From NCBI GenBank assembly GCA_024233575.1, contig JACKPN010000003.1:1-64000 (forward strand): a stretch of 64,000 nucleotides of DNA, read 5' to 3'. The DNA comes from Chlamydiales bacterium (lineage in GTDB: Bacteria; Chlamydiota; Chlamydiia; Chlamydiales; Criblamydiaceae). Made by a program: the position numbers and the translations under genes. Within the stretch, counting starts at the first letter, position 1; the number at the start of each line of letters is the position of its first letter. The notes beneath the pieces were generated by a model. That model searched no databases and was not told where the DNA came from. It saw only the letters and a list, made by a program, of their open reading frames with translations. Shown here in pieces: positions 14,331 through 23,418 of this stretch.

Positions 14331-15461
14331 ATGCTGGAACGGATAAAAAACATGCTGATCAAAGAGTTCCTGCAGCTGTTCCGCGATCCGCGTATGCGCA
14401 GCATCCTCCTTGTCGTACCGATCTTCCAAACACTGATCTTCGGCTACGCCGTGACCACGGACGTCCGCAACATCCGCACCGCCGTTTACGATCTCGACAA
14501 CAGCCCGGCCAGCCGCGAAGTAGCCGACGCCTTCGGACAGTCCGGATATTTCAATATCGACTACCACATCGACAACGACAAAGACGCACAATACCTCCTC
14601 GACAGCGGCAAGGTGCTGACAATCATCAGAATGAACCAGGGATTTCAAGGGGACCTGCTCTCCGGCACGCCGGCGCCGTTGCAAGTGATCATCGATGGCA
14701 CCGACGGCAACAGCGCACGGATCATCCAGGACTATGTAGGAAAGATCACTGCCCACCTGTCGCAAAACATCGTCCTCGACACCTTCTCCAAGCAGCACGG
14801 CCCGCTAAAAGATAATATCGCCATCCAAGTAGACAGCCGCGCCTGGTTCAATGAGGAACTGGAAAGCCGCAACTACTTCATCCCGGGAATCATCTCCACA
14901 ATCCTCACGCTAGTCACCCTGACCATGACCAGCATGTCGATCGTTAGAGAGAAAGAGATCGGCACCATGGAACAAATTCTTGTAACTCCAATAAAAAAAA
15001 TCGAGTTCATCCTCGGCAAAAGCGTGCCGTTCTCGCTGATAGCCATCTTCGACGTCATCGCCATCATGACGGTAGCAGCGTTCTGGTTCGAAGTTCCGAT
15101 CCGTGGCAGCCTGCTGGTGATGTTCATCGCTGTCGGCTGCTATCTCCTGACTATTCTAGGTGTAGGGTTCTTCATCTCCAGCATCAGCTACACACAGCAA
15201 CAAGCGCTAATGGGAACGTTCTTCTTTTATTTTCCTATGGTGCTGCTGTCCGGATTCCTATTCCCCATCGCCAACATGCCCGAAGCTATCCAGTGGATCA
15301 CCTACCTCAACCCGTTGCGCTACTTCGTCACCATCATCCGCAGCGTCTTCTTAAAAGGCGTCGGACTAGAGATTCTTTGGCCACAAATGATCGTTCTGGC
15401 TATGATGGGACTGTTCACTATAGGACTGGCAACACGACGATTCCATAAAACGCTAACATGA
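14331..15461 (+). CDS. ybhR: ABC-2 type permease (YbhR-like)
   Basis: 376 residues with the same plan as the preceding permease: N-terminal helix, periplasmic domain, then E-I-G-T-M-E-Q-I-L-V-T-P and L-L-S-G-F-L-F-P-I-A-N-M-P. Seven bases after the previous gene and overlapping the TolC-like gene by 4 bases. In E. coli the YbhGFSR system exports drugs and alkali cations; the substrate here is unknown. Confidence 0.87.
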   Translation: MLERIKNMLIKEFLQLFRDPRMRSILLVVPIFQTLIFGYAVTTDVRNIRTAVYDLDNSPASREVADAFGQSGYFNIDYHIDNDKDAQYLLDSGKVLTIIRMNQGFQGDLLSGTPAPLQVIIDGTDGNSARIIQDYVGKITAHLSQNIVLDTFSKQHGPLKDNIAIQVDSRAWFNEELESRNYFIPGIISTILTLVTLTMTSMSIVREKEIGTMEQILVTPIKKIEFILGKSVPFSLIAIFDVIAIMTVAAFWFEVPIRGSLLVMFIAVGCYLLTILGVGFFISSISYTQQQALMGTFFFYFPMVLLSGFLFPIANMPEAIQWITYLNPLRYFVTIIRSVFLKGVGLEILWPQMIVLAMMGLFTIGLATRRFHKTLT

Positions 15462-16774
15462 AACGATTACTTCTTTTACTACTACTGTTTACCTCCACAC
15501 TGGGCGCCGATTCGCTTGATCTGAAACAGTGCCAAATGATCGCTATCGATAGCAACCCGCTATCGCGCGCAGCAACTTACGGCATTAAAGCGGCATACGA
15601 AGGCGTCGGCGTTGCACGCGCGCCATACTACCCCAATCTGAAGCTCGATGCGCATTACACACGCTGGCAGATACACAACTTTCTCAAGTTCAACGTACCT
15701 CCCGCACTTGCCGGCCTGATCAGCCCCTATGAAATCAATCCTGAGTATATCGGCCCAACAAATGACTACGGTATCACCTTGTCGTCACGCTACACCATCT
15801 ACGACTGCGGTGAACGCAACGCACGGCTGATGTCAGCACTGGCAGAACAAGGACAGGCGTGCGAAGAAGCAGAAAGAATCCGCCAACAGATTCTCCTCAA
15901 TGTCTCCTTAGCTTACTATAATCTAATCAGTCATCATGAATTGCAACAAGTTGCGAAATCTAATTTGGAACGTACAGAAAAGCATCGTAAAATTGCTGAA
16001 GAGAGAAAAGAAGTCGGAGCAGTGCCCCTTGCCGATGTCTACCGCGCACAGGTCAACGCCGCTGAAGCAAAGCAGGAACTCGTTCACGCTAACAACCTTG
16101 TACGCATCTCGCAAGGCAATCTAAGCACATCGATGGGCCTGCCACCCGATACGGAACTATCGATCCTGGCGGAATCGCCCGACTATTTCTCACCGGAAAC
16201 GATCAGCTTAAAAAAAGCGCAAAAAAATGCCACCAAAATACGTCCTGAGATCCGCGCGCTAGAAAAACAGCTGTGCGCTCTACGCTATAAGATTAAAGAA
16301 GCGGGAAGCCAGTTCGGACCACGCATGGAAGCTGAAGGCGTCTATGGCAAGCGCGACTCCGACTTCTTTCCCGGCGATGACGAATGGGTCGTCGGAGTCT
16401 CTGTCAGCATGCCAATCTTTACAGGCTACGGCCTAGACCATAGCCTACGCCGTGTCAAAGCAGAATACTGCCGCATTCAGGCGCATTATGATTCCTTAAC
16501 GCTGAACGTGCAGCAAGAGGTATGGAAAGCATACTCCACACTAAACGAAGCGTACGAAATGATCCTCACTTCCGTCGCACAGGTGGAAGATGCAAGCGAA
16601 AGCAACAGACTTGCCGAAGAACGCTACCAGGCCGGGGCCGGAACGATCACCGACTTACTCGATGCACAAACAGCGCTGGCACGAGCCGAAGCGACGCATG
16701 TCGAAGCTCTTTGGAGCTTCCGTGCCGCCCTTACTGTCTTCCAATGGACGCAGGGACTATTGGAGCCCGAGTAA
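15458..16774 (+). CDS. tolC: TolC-like outer membrane efflux protein
   Basis: 438 residues with a signal peptide (M-K-R-L-L-L-L-L-L-L-F, cleaved near G-A-D). Two related halves of long helices, each containing the A-R-A-P-Y-Y-P or A-L-A-R-A-E type elements of the outer membrane factor family, and the R-Y-Q-A-G-A-G-T-I-T-D-L-L-D-A-Q motif near the C-terminus. It completes a tripartite exporter within the same operon. Its 3' end overlaps the convergent MORN-like gene by 44 bases. Confidence 0.85.
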   Translation: MKRLLLLLLLFTSTLGADSLDLKQCQMIAIDSNPLSRAATYGIKAAYEGVGVARAPYYPNLKLDAHYTRWQIHNFLKFNVPPALAGLISPYEINPEYIGPTNDYGITLSSRYTIYDCGERNARLMSALAEQGQACEEAERIRQQILLNVSLAYYNLISHHELQQVAKSNLERTEKHRKIAEERKEVGAVPLADVYRAQVNAAEAKQELVHANNLVRISQGNLSTSMGLPPDTELSILAESPDYFSPETISLKKAQKNATKIRPEIRALEKQLCALRYKIKEAGSQFGPRMEAEGVYGKRDSDFFPGDDEWVVGVSVSMPIFTGYGLDHSLRRVKAEYCRIQAHYDSLTLNVQQEVWKAYSTLNEAYEMILTSVAQVEDASESNRLAEERYQAGAGTITDLLDAQTALARAEATHVEALWSFRAALTVFQWTQGLLEPE

Positions 16775-17588
16775 TGCTAAAAGGAACACCCTTGGACCAT
16801 CTGAATTCCAATCTTCCATTTTCTTGAACAATGATCTCTTTTCCACTGAACTTTCCTTCAAGAAACGACCCTTTCAAAATAAAATTAGAATTCAGACAAA
16901 TATCAATCGGCTTGGAAAGGTCAACTTCACCAATCAGATTAAATATTTTTGACCCGGAACTAGCAAGATAAGATTTTTTTAAATAGATATCGAAAAGATC
17001 TTGAGCTTCTATATCTTCAGAATCGGGTACGGAAGCAAAAGGGTTGCTAACTCTTTCTATTTTCCACTCTTTACCGCTATACCTGACAGAACTAACACGG
17101 ATAGGAACACCTTTTCTCCAAGTGATGCGCGCTAACTTGCTTGTGCGATAATAAACGACTTCATTACCATCAACAATACCGTCCCCATCCTTTGTGTATA
17201 CGACCTGTTTAACTGTTGAATTCTTAGGAAAAGCAAACACATTTTTTCCACTTACACCTATCTCTCCGATCTTTTTTTCGTCATAGGCTACGCGAGAATG
17301 ATCCTCCATCGCCGCAAAAAAATGATTCGCTGTCTCCTGAAGACCTTCTCCCTGCGTGTCAAGCTTGCCATTTTTCCATAATCCTTCAACCACGCGCATT
17401 TCTTCCTGATAATATCCTAAGCCATGAGGAGATCTTTTTTCATTCACCTCGCCATAGTAGTGACCACCAGGCTTTTTGTAGGCCACCTTCGTAGTACCTA
17501 AAGAACCCTCTATTGAAACATTATTGATCGGAAGTTCACTCAAATCTTTTCGATAAGGTTGATATCTACAACTAGAAATAAAAGACAT
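16731..17588 (-). CDS. Hypothetical protein with MORN-like repeats
   Basis: 285 residues. Residues 41-85 contain two MORN-like units (G-G-H-Y-Y-G-E-V then H-G-L-G-Y-Y; V-E-G-L-W-K-N-G-K then Q-G-E-G), and G-x-F-x-x-G-K-F-S-G-K near residue 250 is similar. MORN repeats often bind membranes or act as spacers; no catalytic domain is recognisable in the remainder. AAGGA precedes the ATG. Lies convergent to tolC. Probably an accessory or effector-like protein, but this is only inferred. Confidence 0.6.
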   Translation of the reverse strand: MSFISSCRYQPYRKDLSELPINNVSIEGSLGTTKVAYKKPGGHYYGEVNEKRSPHGLGYYQEEMRVVEGLWKNGKLDTQGEGLQETANHFFAAMEDHSRVAYDEKKIGEIGVSGKNVFAFPKNSTVKQVVYTKDGDGIVDGNEVVYYRTSKLARITWRKGVPIRVSSVRYSGKEWKIERVSNPFASVPDSEDIEAQDLFDIYLKKSYLASSGSKIFNLIGEVDLSKPIDICLNSNFILKGSFLEGKFSGKEIIVQENGRLEFRWSKGVPFSITRAPIVPASIGRQ

Positions 17589-17695
17589 TAAAAAAATCCT
17601 TTTTTATTAATTAAACATTGAAATTATATTATAAATAACTTATACACGCAATTCAAGATTGTATTTTAACAGCAGATGTTATACTCTCGAACGTT

Positions 17696-19519
17696 ATGAT
17701 ACAATTTGACTCGATAACAAAAGCTTTTGCGGGCGAAACGATCCTCGATAGAGTCTCCTTCATCGTGGGTAAAGGGGAAAGGTGCGGTCTCATAGGACGC
17801 AATGGTTCCGGGAAGTCCACGCTACTGCGTATGCTCATCGGCGAAGAATCCGAGGACGCAGGCACCATCGCGATCCCCAAAGACTACCGCCTCGGCTACC
17901 TCCAGCAACATATCTCCTTCAGCAAAGAGACCATCATCGAAGAAGCCGCCCTCGGTCTCCCCAAAGGGTATGAAGATCACCTCTACCTCGTCGAAACAAT
18001 CCTATTCGGCTTAGGCTTCACCAAAGCAGACATGGACCGCCCGCCAAAAGACCTCTCGGGCGGCTACCACCTGCGCCTGCACCTTGCCAAAGTGCTCGTG
18101 TCAGACCCTGATTGCCTTCTGCTTGACGAACCGACCAACTACCTCGACATCGTCTCAATCCGCTGGCTCCGCGACTTCCTGAAAAACTGGAGAAAAGAGT
18201 TTATCCTTATCACACACGACCGCGCCTTCATGGACAGCGTCACCACTCACACCCTCGGAATCCACCGTAACAAGGTGCGCAAAATGCAAGGGGACACGGA
18301 GACGCTCTTCAGCCAAATCCTCCTCGAAGAGCAGGTACACGAAAAAACGCGCCTCAAGCTAGATAAGAAACGTGAACAAATGGAAAGCTACATCCGCCGC
18401 TTCGGCGCCAAAGCAACCAAGGCTAAACAGGCACAGTCACGGGCGAAAGCGATCACCAAGATGCCCACCCTCGAGCAACTAGCGCAGATCCATGACCTCG
18501 ACTTCACCTTCACACCAGCGCCATTTCCCGGAAAGAAACTCCTTGGCGGCCACAACATTACATTCAGCTACAACGAGGAGACACCATTGATCGACAGCGT
18601 CTCCCTCCAAATCGAAAGAGACGACCGCATCGCCATCATCGGAAAAAATGGCCGCGGCAAGTCGACGCTGCTCAACCTGCTCGCTGGAGAGATCGTTCCA
18701 CACAGCGGACATATCAAAAATTCCCCAAATCTAGCATTGGGATATTTCGGACAGACCAACATCAACCGGCTTCATACAGGACGGACCATCGAAGAAGAGG
18801 TGGCATCCACACGTCCCGACTTGACAACCAGTCAGGCGCGGCAACTTTGCGGCGTTATGATGTTTCCCGGCGACAAAGCAAAAAAAACAATCTCGGTACT
18901 GTCGGGAGGCGAACGCAGCCGCGTCCTCCTGGCAAAGATCCTCGCACAGCCATGCAACCTGCTCTTCCTCGATGAACCGACACATCACCTCGACATGGAG
19001 TCAATCGAATCGCTGATCACGGCAATCAATGAATTTCCCGGAGCCGTGGTTATTGTCACCCACAGTGAAAAGTTGCTGCAAGAGCTTGATCTAACAAAAG
19101 TTGTCGTCTGCCGCGCCGATGGACAACAGGTAATCGAAGGCGACTATGTCGATTTCCTCGATCGGGGCGGATGGGAAGAAACAGGAGCATCAAAGAAAAG
19201 AAAAAATCTGGGAAAAGAGCGTAAACAGCAGCGCGCAGAGATCATCCAAACAAAAAACCGCGCCCTGAAGCCTCTCAAAGAGGAGATCCGTACGCTCGAG
19301 CAAAAGATCACAAAACTGGAAAACGAGCAGCAAATCACTGAAAAAGCACTGATCGTCGCCTCTCATGACAACGATGGCGCTAGCATCGCGAATCAATCCG
19401 CACGGCTAACGGAAATCAAAACGTCGATCGATGCTCTCTTTGAACAGCTGGAAACGGCGACCACCGCCTTCCATCAGGAAGAGCTGTCCTATGACAGACA
19501 GCTCACCGAATTAGATTGA
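17696..19519 (+). CDS. ABC-F family ATPase (Uup/YheS-like)
   Basis: 607 residues with two ATPase domains and no membrane segments: Walker A G-R-N-G-S-G-K-S-T and G-K-N-G-R-G-K-S-T, signatures L-S-G-G-Y and L-S-G-G-E, and Walker B L-L-L-D-E-P-T-N-Y-L-D and L-F-L-D-E-P-T-H-H-L-D. A basic linker rich in K-A-K-Q-A-Q-S-R-A-K-A and a C-terminal coiled coil (about 515-600) are typical of ABC-F proteins that act on the ribosome. The exact subfamily is uncertain. Overlaps the convergent next gene by 9 bases. Confidence 0.87.
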   Translation: MIQFDSITKAFAGETILDRVSFIVGKGERCGLIGRNGSGKSTLLRMLIGEESEDAGTIAIPKDYRLGYLQQHISFSKETIIEEAALGLPKGYEDHLYLVETILFGLGFTKADMDRPPKDLSGGYHLRLHLAKVLVSDPDCLLLDEPTNYLDIVSIRWLRDFLKNWRKEFILITHDRAFMDSVTTHTLGIHRNKVRKMQGDTETLFSQILLEEQVHEKTRLKLDKKREQMESYIRRFGAKATKAKQAQSRAKAITKMPTLEQLAQIHDLDFTFTPAPFPGKKLLGGHNITFSYNEETPLIDSVSLQIERDDRIAIIGKNGRGKSTLLNLLAGEIVPHSGHIKNSPNLALGYFGQTNINRLHTGRTIEEEVASTRPDLTTSQARQLCGVMMFPGDKAKKTISVLSGGERSRVLLAKILAQPCNLLFLDEPTHHLDMESIESLITAINEFPGAVVIVTHSEKLLQELDLTKVVVCRADGQQVIEGDYVDFLDRGGWEETGASKKRKNLGKERKQQRAEIIQTKNRALKPLKEEIRTLEQKITKLENEQQITEKALIVASHDNDGASIANQSARLTEIKTSIDALFEQLETATTAFHQEELSYDRQLTELD

Positions 19520-20107
19520 ATGACATGTTTCAGCAACAGGAATGGATGTTTTGCCATCCTCAAAGGTCGTCTTGCACTGATTATTAGATCCACGATGGAT
19601 ATGTTGCTGGATAAATACAGGTTCACCTCGAACCCATCCGATAACTGTTTTCTCGCTTCCATCTTGTGATCTTGTGATGATCTCGCTACCAAACAATTGT
19701 CCATCCTTTATATCCACCTCAACATAACAACCGTTGATTTCTCCTCGGTAACAAACATTTGGCCCGCAGTTCTGAATGATCTGACGCAATAACTCCCTAC
19801 TCATCATAGAAACCTTATACGCTTCACGCTGAAAAGGAGTTTTGGGATGAAGCCACCCGTCTTTTTCGACAACCGTTACCTTAACAGCCTTACCATTGTT
19901 TGCATTAAAAATCGTTGTTATAGGCGATAAGTTTTCCTCTGCCCGTAAAGGAGATCGGTAAAATAGACTGCAAAGAGCGTCAGCCGCTGCCGTACGCTCT
20001 TCACGCTGTTTTAGATCTTCTCGCTGTTGTTGTGTTGCATGAATCCAAATACTATCAGAGAAATGATTTTCATTAAATAATGGTATTTTGTTTACTTCTG
20101 AAGTCAT
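19511..20107 (-). CDS. Hypothetical protein
   Basis: 198 residues when started at the ATG at 20107, which encodes M-T-S-E-V and has AAGG upstream; an upstream ATG at 20194 would add a hydrophobic 29-residue extension without ribosome binding site. I recognise no domain. A charged helix (Q-Q-R-E-D-L-K-Q-R-E-E-R) precedes a beta-rich part with G-W-V-R-G-E-P-V-F. The start M-T-S-E resembles that of paralog 5 at 7695, but nothing else matches. Confidence 0.55.
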   Translation of the reverse strand: MTSEVNKIPLFNENHFSDSIWIHATQQQREDLKQREERTAAADALCSLFYRSPLRAEENLSPITTIFNANNGKAVKVTVVEKDGWLHPKTPFQREAYKVSMMSRELLRQIIQNCGPNVCYRGEINGCYVEVDIKDGQLFGSEIITRSQDGSEKTVIGWVRGEPVFIQQHIHRGSNNQCKTTFEDGKTSIPVAETCHSI

Positions 20108-20211
20108 AGGATAAACCTTGTAAATACTGTTAATATAAAAAGACATAATACCTAAAAACCAATTAATTATAAACGTTAAAAACAAATCATACAAAAAAGA
20201 TACCTCTCACC

Positions 20212-20238
20212 CTAGCACTCCTTTTCTGAGATTGCTAA
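20212..20238 (+). promoter_or_regulatory. CIRCE operator (HrcA binding site)
   Basis: CTAGCACTC, nine bases, GATTGCTAA. This is the CIRCE inverted repeat (TTAGCACTC-N9-GAGTGCTAA) with one change in each arm. It lies just upstream of the groES promoter, so groES-groEL should be repressed by HrcA and induced by heat or misfolded protein. Confidence 0.85.
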
Positions 20239-20255
20239 TTTTACCCTCTATAGCC

Positions 20256-20284
20256 TTGACAGAAATGACTTACAACCCTAGAAT
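20256..20284 (+). promoter_or_regulatory. groES promoter (-35 TTGACA, -10 TAGAAT)
   Basis: TTGACA at 20256-20261 and TAGAAT at 20279-20284 with a 17-base spacer, a near-consensus housekeeping promoter 40 bases before the groES ATG and 17 bases after the CIRCE element. Confidence 0.8.
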
Positions 20285-20323
20285 CAATCTTCTCTACTAG
20301 CCATAAAGAGGAGTATACACACC

Positions 20324-20629
20324 ATGACAAAGATCAAACCACTTGGTAACCGCGTTCTCATTAAAAGAAAAACTGTTGCCCAGTCCAAAGGAGGCATCCT
20401 CCTTCCCGACTCCGCACAAGAAAAGCCTAAAGAAGGTACCGTCGTCGCCGTCGGCCCCGGAAAAATCAACGACAACGGCGAAACCGAAGCGATGAACGTC
20501 AAAGTCGGCGACCAGGTCCTCTTCAGCGCCTACTCCGGCACCGAAGTCAAAAGCGGCTCCGATGACGAAGAACTGCTCATCATGTCCGAAGACGAGATCC
20601 TCGGTGTCCTAAGCAAATCCACATCATAA
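20324..20629 (+). CDS. groES: Co-chaperonin GroES
   Basis: 101 residues. P-L-G-N-R-V-L-I-K-R near the N-terminus, the mobile loop with S-K-G-G-I-L-L-P-D-S-A, and G-D-Q-V-L-F-S-A-Y-S-G-T-E-V are diagnostic of GroES. It caps the GroEL chamber. AAAGAGGAG precedes the ATG. First gene of the CIRCE-controlled pair. Confidence 0.97.
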   Translation: MTKIKPLGNRVLIKRKTVAQSKGGILLPDSAQEKPKEGTVVAVGPGKINDNGETEAMNVKVGDQVLFSAYSGTEVKSGSDDEELLIMSEDEILGVLSKSTS

Positions 20630-20640
20630 GGAGCGATCCC

Positions 20641-22323
20641 ATGGCAAAAATGTTAAAATTCCGCGAAGATGCGTTGAAACAGATCATGAAGGGACTGAAA
20701 ACTTTGGCGCGCGCCGTCAAAGTGACCCTTGGTCCTAAAGGCCGCAACGTCGTCATCGACAGCGGCTTCGGCACTCCAACCTCAACAAAGGACGGTGTCA
20801 CCGTCGCCAAAGAGGTCGCCCTGAAAGATAAATTTGAAAATATGGGCGCCCAGCTTGTTAAAGAAGTTGCCTCCAAGACTTCCGACGTTGCCGGTGACGG
20901 AACAACAACAGCGATAGTCCTGGCGGAAGCGATCTTCACCGCAGGGGCAAAAAGCGTATCAGCCGGCATCAATCCGATGTCGCTGAAACGCGGCATCGAC
21001 AAAGCAGTCGATGCGCTATGCAAAGAACTAAGCGCTCTAGCAAAACCGATTAAAAGCAACGAAGAGGTCAAGCAGATCGCAACGATCTCCGCTAACAACG
21101 ACAAAGAGATCGGCGCCATCATCGCCGAAGCGATGGAAAAGGTCGGCAAAGACGGCATTATCTCTGTTTCAGAAGCAAAAGGTATCGAAACAACCCTAGA
21201 CGTTGTCGAAGGGATGCAGTTCGATAAAGGCTATCTTTCTCCTTACTTCATCACCAATGCAGAAGGGATGAGCACAGAGTTCGAGAACGCTGCAATCCTG
21301 ATCACGGACAAAAAGATCTCATCAGCAAAAGAACTGGTGCCGATCCTGGAAAAAGCGATGGAAAATGGATCTCGCCCGCTGCTGATCATCGCTGAAGATG
21401 TCGACAGCGAAGCGCTGGCAACCCTCGTTGTCAACAAGATCAAAGCAGGCCTTCCTGTCTGTGCTGTGAAAGCCCCCGGCTTCGGCGACCGCCGCAAAGC
21501 GACACTGCAAGATATCGCCATCCTCACCGGCGGCACTGTCGTCAGCGAAGAGGTGGGAATGAAGCTTGACGAAGTCGATACATCCGTCCTAGGTCATGCA
21601 AAAACAATTAAAATCACGAAGGAAGACACGACCATCATCGACGGCGCCGGCAAACATCAAGCGGTGCAAGAACGTGCAGAACAAGTGAAAGCGGAGATCG
21701 CTAACGCCTCTTCCGACTACGAAAGAGAACAGCTCGAAGAGCGTTTAGCAAAACTCGTCGGCGGCGTCGCCGTCGTTAATGTCGGCGCTGCGACAGAAAC
21801 GGAACTCAAAGAGAAAAAAGCACGCGTCGAAGACGCCCTGCACGCAACACGCGCTGCTGTCACTGAGGGTATCGTCCCCGGCGGCGGCGTTGCCCTGTTG
21901 CGCTGCGTTGACTGCCTCGATAAGCTAACTGTCGACGATGAAGAAAAAATCGGCGTCGCAGCAGTGAGAAAGGCAGCATTCGCACCAGCAACAGCGATCG
22001 CTAACAACTGCGGTAAAGAAGGCAACTTGATCGCTGAGAAGATCTACGAGAACAAAGGCGCGTTCGGCTACAACGGACTCACCGATTCTTTCGGCGATTT
22101 AATGAAAGAAGGCGTCATCGACCCCGTTCTCGTAACCAAAAGCGCCCTTAAAAACGCAGGTTCGGTATCGGGTCTTCTGCTAACAACAGCAGCAATGATC
22201 ACCGACAAGCCTAAGCCAAAATCCGATGCTATGCCTGATATGGCTGGCATGGGCGGAATGGGCGGAATGGGCGGAATGGGCATGGGTGGTATGCCCGGAA
22301 TGGGTGGTATGGGGATGATGTAA
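20641..22323 (+). CDS. groL: Chaperonin GroEL
   Basis: 560 residues. Starts 11 bases after groES with AAGGAG. Contains the ATP-binding G-P-K-G-R-N-V and D-G-T-T-T-A motifs, V-E-G-M-Q-F-D-K-G-Y-L-S-P-Y-F, and a long C-terminal tail of repeated G-G-M and G-M units ending in G-M-M. Full-length and apparently functional. Chlamydiae often carry several groEL copies; pairing with groES and CIRCE marks this as the principal one. Confidence 0.97.
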   Translation: MAKMLKFREDALKQIMKGLKTLARAVKVTLGPKGRNVVIDSGFGTPTSTKDGVTVAKEVALKDKFENMGAQLVKEVASKTSDVAGDGTTTAIVLAEAIFTAGAKSVSAGINPMSLKRGIDKAVDALCKELSALAKPIKSNEEVKQIATISANNDKEIGAIIAEAMEKVGKDGIISVSEAKGIETTLDVVEGMQFDKGYLSPYFITNAEGMSTEFENAAILITDKKISSAKELVPILEKAMENGSRPLLIIAEDVDSEALATLVVNKIKAGLPVCAVKAPGFGDRRKATLQDIAILTGGTVVSEEVGMKLDEVDTSVLGHAKTIKITKEDTTIIDGAGKHQAVQERAEQVKAEIANASSDYEREQLEERLAKLVGGVAVVNVGAATETELKEKKARVEDALHATRAAVTEGIVPGGGVALLRCVDCLDKLTVDDEEKIGVAAVRKAAFAPATAIANNCGKEGNLIAEKIYENKGAFGYNGLTDSFGDLMKEGVIDPVLVTKSALKNAGSVSGLLLTTAAMITDKPKPKSDAMPDMAGMGGMGGMGGMGMGGMPGMGGMGMM

Positions 22324-22334
22324 TCCCGCTGCCA

Positions 22335-22358
22335 AGGGAAGCGCGCATGCGCTTCCCT
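22335..22358 (+). other. Perfect hairpin between groEL and fmdB-like gene
   Basis: AGGGAAGCGC, loop GCAT, GCGCTTCCCT: a 10-bp GC-rich stem 12 bases after the groEL stop. No T-run follows, so it is more likely an RNA stabiliser or attenuator than a full terminator. Confidence 0.5.
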
Positions 22359-22379
22359 ATCTACATGGAGGAAATAACA

Positions 22380-22619
22380 ATGCCAACATACGCTTATCAC
22401 TGCACAAACTGCCAAGAGGAAACCGAAGCGTTTCAAAAAATCACCGATGCACCTCTAAAGAAATGTCCGCAATGCGGAAAGGAAACCCTCCAGCGTGGAC
22501 CTGGCGGCGGCATCGGTCTGACATTCAAAGGAACGGGATTCTATATCACCGACTACGGCAATAAGAAAGAAGGATGCTGTCCATGTGGAAAAGATAAAGG
22601 AACGTGCAGCACCGAATAG
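22380..22619 (+). CDS. FmdB-family zinc ribbon protein
   Basis: 79 residues from the ATG at 22380, which has GGAGGA upstream. M-P-T-Y-A-Y-H-C-x-x-C at the start and C-P-x-C about 20 residues later form the zinc ribbon of the FmdB putative regulator family, followed by a glycine-rich G-P-G-G-G and F-x-G-x-G-F-Y-I-T-D-Y, which is also family typical. A cysteine-rich tail (C-C-P-C-G-K, then G-T-C-S) may bind a second metal. Role unknown. Confidence 0.8.
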   Translation: MPTYAYHCTNCQEETEAFQKITDAPLKKCPQCGKETLQRGPGGGIGLTFKGTGFYITDYGNKKEGCCPCGKDKGTCSTE

Positions 22620-22623
22620 TCAG

Positions 22624-23418
22624 CTATCGGCGGACGAAGCGCATACCGATCCAATCGCCATGATGAATGGTGTCGACCAACGTCCATCCCCACCGGCTTG
22701 CAAGAGCCAAATACTCTTCTTTACCCTCTTCAATGATACCCGACACCAAACATTCGCCAGGAATGGCGTGCAACTGGTCCAAATTCTCCCAAGCAACTTC
22801 CTGCTCACTCATGATCATATTCATCAGTACGACAACATCATCAACTCCTTCAACCGAAAATGCCTCAGGCAGACAAAAGCGTACCTTCCCTTCCATGCCA
22901 TTGACTTTGGCATTCTCATAGGCATGAACGATCGCCTCATCGTTGATTTCAACACCAACAACACTTTTAGCGCCCATCGCGATCGCCGCCAATGACAGAA
23001 TACCGCTGCCTGAGCCGATATCCACAACATAACGGCCCGGAACACTTGATGCCATCATCTTCAATACCAGTCGTGTCGTCGGATGCGTCATATCGCCAAA
23101 ACCGGGTCCAGGCCTCAACAACACTTCACCTTGACTGCCATAATTACCAAGGTCGACATGCACAAAACCATCATCACGGTAAAGGGAACAATGCCTCTTC
23201 CATTCCTCCTCCCAATCAATTTCCATCGACTCAAAAGGCGCAACAGCAATAACAAAAGGAAAGCGCCCCTTCCACTCCACAGGCCTTTCGACAGCAACGA
23301 CGATATTAATAGACTCCTCTTCTTCTTCACTGAAAAGAGGAGTAACGCCGGCATTGCTCAATTGCTCCCAAGCATCATCGGAAGAAATGGCCACTGTTAA
23401 CGTAAAATACAGCATCAT
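22624..23418 (-). CDS. prmA: Ribosomal protein L11 methyltransferase-like protein (PrmA family)
   Basis: 264 residues. Residues 1-95 fit the PrmA substrate-recognition part (W-E-Q-L-S-N-A-G, later E-I-D-W-E-E-E-W-K). The catalytic part has G-P-G-F-G-D-M-T-H-P-T-T, V-V-D-I-G-S-G-S-G-I-L-S-L-A-A and G-V-E-I-N-D-E-A. The usual N-P/N-I-L active-site motif is replaced by M-N-M-I-M-S, so the substrate may differ. Overlaps the upstream C39-like gene by 4 bases; both are probably translated together. Confidence 0.75.
   Translation of the reverse strand: MMLYFTLTVAISSDDAWEQLSNAGVTPLFSEEEEESINIVVAVERPVEWKGRFPFVIAVAPFESMEIDWEEEWKRHCSLYRDDGFVHVDLGNYGSQGEVLLRPGPGFGDMTHPTTRLVLKMMASSVPGRYVVDIGSGSGILSLAAIAMGAKSVVGVEINDEAIVHAYENAKVNGMEGKVRFCLPEAFSVEGVDDVVVLMNMIMSEQEVAWENLDQLHAIPGECLVSGIIEEGKEEYLALASRWGWTLVDTIHHGDWIGMRFVRR

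Noticed and set aside
22335..22358. Terminator after groEL
   Set aside because: The stem is strong but no T-run follows, and the next gene starts 21 bases later in the same direction; listed only as a hairpin.
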